Shown here piece by piece: positions 58,279-64,000 of a stretch of DNA of 64,000 nt. The notes under the pieces were generated by a model. It searched no databases. It was not told the DNA's origin and saw nothing but the letters and a program-made list of their open reading frames with translations. The stretch's first letter is position 1. Every line of letters begins with the position of its first letter. Source of the stretch: Berberis thunbergii (Eukaryota > Streptophyta > Magnoliopsida > Ranunculales > Berberidaceae). The stretch spans positions 1 to 64,000 of the forward strand of contig QNQO01000227.1 of assembly GCA_003290165.1 (NCBI GenBank). The letters are read 5' to 3'. The translations under genes were made by a program, and so were the position numbers.

Positions 58279-58983
58279 AGGCCTCAAGTCTCTGCACATC
58301 TTATAGAAGTTGCACATTTTATTTTTAATCTCAAACACTAGTATCATATTTGTTGTTGTTATCATCTCAATGATGACACACACTCGTTGATGAACGTCTT
58401 TGAATTCATAGCTTGATCTTGGATTTCATGTACAAAAAACTTGTTATATACATAATACATCTATATTTTATTGGTTGGTGCATAGTTAATATTATTTAGT
58501 CCCATATCGGCTAGGTTAGGAAGTTTCTTATGTTTTCCTCATATAAAATTGAAATGTTTTGCATTTACACAACAGTTTCTGCTTCAAGAGGGTCATGTAA
58601 GGTTCTAATCGGTCATGTAAAAAATCAAATACTAGATACTTGATACCTAAAGAAAAATTCTTAGGGTAAATCATTGACCGATTAGAACTTTGCCTGACTC
58701 TTCTGAAGCGGAAACTGTTGTGTAAATGCAAATACATTCAAGATATGAGGTAAACATGATAAACTTCCTAATCTAGCTAATGTAGGACTAAATAATATTA
58801 ACTATGCACCACCAAATAAAATATAACAAGTTTTTTTTGTATGAATTCAAACTTCAAAGACCAGCCATCAACGAGTGTGTGTCCTCATTGAGAGCACAAC
58901 ATCAACCAATATGATGATACTAGTGTTTGAGATTGAACATAAAATGTGTAAGCTTGTATTAGATGTGAAGAGAATTGAGGCCT
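58279..58983. mobile_element. foldback element FB2 (near-perfect palindrome)
   Basis: Arms 58279-58615 and 58675-58983 are inverted copies with a loop of only 59 bp. The arms are the same family as FB1. The right side goes on past the left arm's end to 59080 with sequence also found beside FB1 and FB3 (GTGGTTTTTCTAGTGGTTAA), so the left arm is truncated. Confidence 0.82.
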
Positions 58984-59069
58984 AAGAGAATAATGTTTAT
59001 AGGAGGATATGTTTTGGTATCCACGCCGTCCCAATTAACTGTATAAAATGTGGTTTTTCTAGTGGTTAA

Positions 59070-59460
59070 CAAATCCCCGCCTAGTCCAGACGAAGTGGAG
59101 CTAGTGCGGTGATTGCGACTAGGTGACCACCAATGCCGGAAATAATCGAGCTCATACACCAAGTGCAAACTCTCAGATTCGTGGTTGCGCAAGGCACTCG
59201 AGGAAGTGTACTTCGAGATATTGCAGACCGGGTAGATGGATTGTAGGATGTATGACATTCGCGCCAAAGGAGGAGATTGTTGGGATAATGTTGGCTTGAA
59301 TAATCCCACATCAAGTAAGGATGCGTCGTCACTAAGGTTTATAAAAAAGTGACCCGCTTCCTAATAGTAACGAGACATTTAAGTTGGAGACAATATCGTT
59401 GTGTATAGTGGACCAGAGGGTGCGCACAGGTTGGGAGAATATGGTATGAAAGACATTTAG
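59070..59460 (+). repeat. Copia-type 3' end, second copy
   Basis: The same succession as 57355-57770: GCGCCAAAGGAGGAGAT, then TGTTGGGATAATG at about 59279, then CACATCAAGTAAGGATG, and finally GACAATATCGTTGTG with a GTGCGCACAGGTTGGGAG end. A shorter related piece is at 61040-61130. Confidence 0.65.
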
Positions 59461-59634
59461 TTCGAGGAGCGGTGATGAATGGAGATTATTTAGTATAGAT
59501 TTACACTCTTCTAATAACACCAAGGTCTTTTAATCTCAACGAAAGACAATATGAAAGATGGTATCACGATAGAGGTTCGACCCATGCTAGAAGATCACCT
59601 CTGCTAGTAGGATAGACAATTGGGGCGAATTTTC

Positions 59635-60244
59635 ACAAATATCCGCCCCGCCTGCCTCGAATGGGGCGGATTTAGATGTGCCAAACTAAATTTGGGAATC
59701 CAAATGGTATTTGTCATGGATTTGAGGCGGATATGAATTTGGCCATATCTGCCCCAATAATATTTGTTTATATAAGTTATTTTACTAAAATATCTTTACC
59801 TTGAGAAAAAAAAAACCTAAACCTAAACAACCCCATTTCCATCCATCGCCTCTCTCCCCAGACTTCACTTTCCAGCGCGGCGACGACAACGCAGACACTT
59901 CCCCTTTTCATCTTATTATTTTTTTCTTCTTATTCTCTCGATCGATCTCTCGATTTCTCTTTCAATCAATCTTTCCCTATCGATCTCTCCCAATCTTTAT
60001 CTCTTCTTGTTCGATCTTTCTATCTTTCTCTCATTGGATTTCTCGATCTGCTATTTCGTTATCTCGATCTTTCTGCAACCTCTCTGTGGCTCTCAATTTT
60101 TGTAAATTTATCTCTATCGCAGCAATTGTATTTGTACGATGAGTTGTTCATAGATGCATTAGGAAACAAATGCGAAAAGTAAGGAGAAATAAATATGATT
60201 ACACACCTAATTGATTTTTCAAGTAAATAAATAAGAATCTTAAC
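59635..60244. repeat. CT-rich unit A, copy 4
   Basis: A full unit with the ATCCGCCCCG head, AACCCCATTTCCATCCATCG, the GCGGCGACGAC block, the TCGATC block and the ATGAGTTGTTCATAGATGC tail. It is followed directly by copy 5. Confidence 0.8.
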
Positions 60245-60322
60245 TATTTGTCGCCTCTCTCCACAGACTCCACTCTCCAACGAGGCGACGACAACGCAGG
60301 TACTTCCCCTCATCATTTTCTC

Positions 60323-60409
<87 letters not shown>

Positions 60410-60800
60410 TCTTGTTCGATCTCTCCCAATCTTTATCTCATCTCTTCCGACCTCTCACTCTCTTTCTCCTTGGATTTTCCGATCTACTATTTCATTCTCT
60501 CGATCTTTCTGCAACCTTTATGTGGCTCTCAGTTTCTTTAAATCCATCTCTCTTGCAGCAATTGTGTTTGTACAATGAGGTGTTCAAAGATGCATTATGA
60601 AACAAATGCGGGGAGAAAGGAGAATTAAATTTGATTTCATACCTAATTGATTTTCCAAGTAAATAAAGAAGAATCTTATAATGGATTTGATGATTAAAGT
60701 TTTGGAAATGAAGACATGGATGATTGATTATTTGTGAGTTTATCAACAGGATTGTACTGAACATATGGGTAGTTTTCATGGGCGGACTGGGATCCGTTAA
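60245..60800. repeat. CT-rich unit A, copy 5, with long (TTA)n
   Basis: Starts at the TCGCCTCTCTCCACAG block. The TTA tract is expanded here to nearly thirty units (60323-60408). The TCGATC block, ATGCGGGGAGAAAGG and CATATGGGTAGTTTTCATGG follow. An open frame reads as poly-leucine through the microsatellite and is not a gene. Confidence 0.82.
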
Positions 60801-61159
60801 CCACTAGAAAAAACAATGTATAACGTTTAATCGGGGTGGAGCCGATATCCCCCAATCCATACAGAGCGGGGATTGTTTTTAAAAATAATGATAAATGATT
60901 ATTTGTGGCAGATTCGGGAATCCACGTTCCCTGATAGGATGGGGACGGATTGTTGCCATCCCCATCTACGAGGGTGGTTAAGGGAAAAATTGTTCGATTT
61001 GTACCCAATTTAGTGTTTTCTGGTTTAAATATAATCTTGATGAAAAAGCTTCTATAGTGAACCAAGGGGTGCGCCCAGGTCGGGAGAAGATGTTGTGTCG
61101 AAAATACATTTAGTTCGAGGAGCGGTGCTGGAAATGAAAATCACTTCTGTGAGTAGGGT

Positions 61160-61397
61160 TGGCGGTGGGGTGGATTTTCACGGATATCCACCCTCCTGCC
61201 CTGTATAGGGTGGGTTCGAGGATCCAAATGGTATTTGTCTGGATTCGGGCGGATATCTGTTTATAAACTTATTTTACAAAAAATACCCTTCCCTTAAAAA
61301 AAAGTAAATAAAACTAAACAATTCCATCTCCATCCATTGCCTGTCTCCATTCTCCAACGCGGCCACGAAGACGCATGTACTTTCCTTCTTCATCTTC

Positions 61398-61448
<51 letters not shown>

Positions 61449-61816
61449 CATCTTCTTCTTCTTCTCCTCGATCGATCTCCCGATCTCTCTCTCAATCAAT
61501 CTCTCCCAATCTTTATATCCTCTTTTCCGATCTCTCTATTTTTCTCCTTATATTCCTCGTTCCACTATTTCCTTCTCGCAATCTGCCTCTTTCGATCTTT
61601 CTGCAACCTCTCTTGTACCTCTGAATTTCTTTAAATCCATTTCTCTCGTAACAGTTGTGTTTGTATGACGAGGTGTTCAAAGGTGCATTAAGTAACAAAT
61701 GCGGGGAGAGAAGAAATAAATTTGATTACATTACCTAATTTGATTTTCCAAGTAAATAAAGAAGAATCTTATATTGGATTTGATAATTGAAGACGTAGAT
61801 GATCGATTATTTTTTG
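61160..61816. repeat. CT-rich unit A, copy 6, with (ATT)n
   Basis: A diverged head (ATCCACCCTCC), the CCATCTCCATCCATTGCC block, an ATT tract (61399-61448), the TCGATC block and ATGCGGGGAGAGAAG. It is interrupted at 61836 by plastid-derived DNA; the tail resumes at about 62143. Confidence 0.8.
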
Positions 61817-61836
61817 GTTTATCAATAGGAATGTAC

Positions 61837-62142
61837 CCAGACTTTATTTGTAAAGTTTATATTCCTTGGTAATCGAAGCGTAAAGATCAATGAACTAGCC
61901 CTTGCTTGACTAGCCAAGTAGACAAAGGACCTCACATCTTCTTGATCTCTCCCATATTCTTATCTGTATAAGTAATTAGTCGATTTATTAGTGAGCAATG
62001 AAAAATATTATCTAGGATAGTGAATAGATTGACTTTGAAACAACAACGATTAATTACTATTGCTATAAAACAAGCTCGTACTTTATCTTCGTTACCTTTT
62101 CTTCGTAATGAAGAATCTGCGAATAGAACTAAGTATACACCT
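61837..62142 (+). pseudogene. rps18: nuclear plastid DNA insertion carrying a piece of rps18
   Basis: From about 61975 the plus strand reads the middle and C-terminal part of plastid ribosomal protein S18: LISRFISEQ, a stop, [14 protein letters not shown], then [19 protein letters not shown]. The stop replaces a glycine codon. The start and the true C-terminus are absent. The 130 bp before it are not recognised and may be other organelle DNA. The insert lies inside the tail of unit A copy 6 and is bounded by a 20-bp imperfect direct repeat (61817-61836 and 62143-62162, GTTTATCAA(T/C)AGGAA(T/C)GTAC). It is not functional in the nucleus. Confidence 0.87.
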
Positions 62143-62230
62143 GTTTATCAACAGGAACGTACTGAACATATGGGTAGTGTTCATGGGCGGGGCGGGGATC
62201 CGTTAACCACTAGAAAAACCACTGAAGCAG

Positions 62231-63852
62231 ATACCAAAACATATCCTCCTATAAACATTACTCTCTTAGGCCTCAATTCTCTTCACATCTAATACAAGCT
62301 ACACATTTTATTTTCAATCTCAGTCACTATAATCATATTGGCTGTTGTTGTCATCTCAATGATGACACACACTTATTGATGGCTGGTCTCTGAATTGATA
62401 CAAAAAACCTTGTTATATACGTTTATATTTTGTTTGAGAGTGCAAAGTTAATATTATTTAGTCCCACATTAGCTAGATTAGAAAGTTTCTTATGTTTTCC
62501 TTGTATAAAACTTGAATGTATTTGCATTTATAATACAATTTTCACTTAAGGAGGGTCAGATAAAGTTCTAATCGGTCAATGATTTACCTAAGAAATTTTC
62601 TTTAGGTATCTAATATTTGAATTTTTCGGTAAATCATTGATTCGATTAGAACTTGAAAGATCTGATGTAGTTTTCCTTGTATAGAATGTCAATAATTTAT
62701 CTTCCATTTCATTTATATCACGTCAAAAATTTACATGCATATTAGACTGTAAACTAATCAGGTTTTGATCTTAAATTGCTTAAAGTATCCAACCATTATT
62801 TGTGCCTGGCCAATTTAGTGTTTTCTAGTTTAAATATTATCTTGATGAAGAAGCTTACTATAGTTTACATCTGCTATTCATAGGGCTTATCTCCATTTTG
62901 GACGAGCGTCTTTATTAGCTTTTAGGTCATGTTGATTGAGCTCATCGTGATATTTTGTGTTACTATAGTTATGATGAATTTAGGATTATGACTTTCTATT
63001 AGTTCGGGTCACAACTATTGTGTATGGAGGGGATTATGAATTTCAACCACAAAACAATTAAACTTGGCTGAAACAATAATAATCATAAAACATCATTCGA
63101 CTTTAGATCAACTGGATCATACCCGGCCTCTTCAATTGATTGTTTTTAACATTTCTTGAACAAATTTAGGAATTGGAAACCCAACCAAGTATTGTTTGTT
63201 CCATCTCCGAAGAAATAAAAAAGGCCAATACGCCATTATATATACTGCCCCATCTTGGCCAACTGAGAACTTTGTATCACTAATCCAAAGTTGGTTTTGA
63301 CTCAATTTTTTTTTTTTGTTGTGTTTGGTTGAGGGGTTAGGAAAGTTAATGAGTTTCATCTGATTTGGAAGAAATACAATTCTTTTGGGAACCAAAGAAT
63401 TTCATTTCTTGATTTGGGAAAATACCCACTTTTTGTTCCATAAACCCCATGTGTGAGCTGATTTTTCTAATTTTTTGTTATACAAACAAACAATGGAAAT
63501 CCATTTGATTTTCGTAAATCCCCCATTCCAGTCTCCTAACTATCTCCTACTTTTAGATACTCATCTAAGTAAGATTTATAATGTGAACTTGCACTCTTAA
63601 TAGATTGAGGTCTTTGCAGCTAAATTGGCATACAATGCGATGCAATTACTGGTCCATCCCTGACAGAACCATTTCGTCATGCAATAATTGGTTCGAGCTA
63701 AAACATCACACCTCTGCAATGGTCGTTAAATGGGGAGAATGTTAGTGGTAGAAAGTGAATCATTAAAGTTGATATTTGACACGATGATGACTTTGTTCCA
63801 TAAATTTTTGACATAATATAAATGAAATGGAAGATAAATTATTACACTATTT
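62231..63852. mobile_element. foldback element FB3 (right arm truncated)
   Basis: The left arm 62231-62735 matches the left arm of FB1, from ATACCAAAACATATCCTCC to GTCAAAAATTTACATGCATA. Only about 50 bp of the right arm remain (63802-63852), cut off at a poly-T joint. The loop carries a MITE-like sequence (63316-63535) and R1 copy c. No coding region is supported. Confidence 0.75.
63533..63800. repeat. repeat R1, copy c (in FB3 loop)
   Basis: Matches copies a and b (TTGGTTCGAGCTAAAACATC, AGAAAGTGAATCATTAAAG) with small indels, and again ends at the inner edge of the right foldback arm. Confidence 0.75.
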
Positions 63853-64000
63853 TTTTTAAAGAATACTAGGCTTTTAATTACTTGAAAAAATCTTTTACAT
63901 CAGTCGGGAGTACTTACCTGATAAAAAGAACCAGAAGACTTACATCATAGCAAACCCAAAATAAATAATGACCAAACCCCTAGATCAATGTCTATACTTG
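63853..64000. other. unidentified edge sequence
   Basis: Starts at a poly-T/poly-A joint and interrupts the right arm of FB3. Too little lies within the window to identify it. Confidence 0.3.

Noticed and set aside
60248..60541. Open frame of 97 codons rich in leucine
   Set aside because: It is a reading of the (TTA)n microsatellite and the CT-rich block of unit A; no splice context, homology or conservation between unit copies.

Overview
The window is nuclear DNA of a flowering plant. It is AT-rich, has many introns with GT..AG borders, is loaded with plant-type retrotransposons and MITEs, and carries three genes whose proteins match well-known plant families. The species cannot be named from the sequence; gene content looks dicot-like. 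No rRNA, tRNA gene, CRISPR array or bacterial-style operon was seen.

Layout. 1-7183: a decayed Copia LTR retrotransposon on the minus strand, with both LTRs, a 5-bp target duplication (GTAAC) and a gag-pol frame broken by several nonsense codons and one frameshift. 7184-10476: intergenic DNA with a 150-bp Mutator-type MITE (9-bp duplication), a 571-bp inverted-repeat MITE and a 909-bp non-autonomous hAT element (8-bp duplication). 10477-15652 (minus): a three-exon gene for a 71-residue twin-CX9C protein of the COX23/CHCHD7 type; its first intron holds two Copia-type LTR pieces facing each other. 15653-21566: a repeat-filled interval containing a Tourist-like MITE, a Gypsy-like LTR remnant, a complete 588-bp TRIM element (LTR-PBS-PPT-LTR, duplication CATAT), a 108-bp tandem duplication, a LINE scrap and the probable leader of the next gene. 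21567-28431 (plus): a six-exon TRICHOME BIREFRINGENCE-LIKE gene (TBL14-16 group) carrying two single-base frameshifts and one out-of-phase exon junction. 30971-52774 (plus): an intact 13-exon gene for a 749-residue VIT/VWA protein with a cysteine-rich tail (Arabidopsis At1g19110 type); its introns hold a LINE, two MITEs, three hAT-type elements, a tRNA-derived SINE and a recent tandem duplication. 53350-64000: a repeat nest with no supported gene: six copies of a CT-rich unit with TTA/ATT microsatellites, three related foldback elements with arms of up to about 560 bp, three copies of a further repeat, two Copia-type 3' ends, and a nuclear insertion of plastid DNA carrying part of rps18.

The three genes do not form a pathway: a mitochondrial intermembrane-space assembly factor, a Golgi-type polysaccharide O-acetyltransferase relative, and a VWA protein of unknown role. 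COX23 and the TBL gene are divergent. The large gene has no frameshift in 2.25 kb of coding sequence, and its exon phases all fit, so the lesions in the TBL gene stand out as either real decay or local sequence errors.
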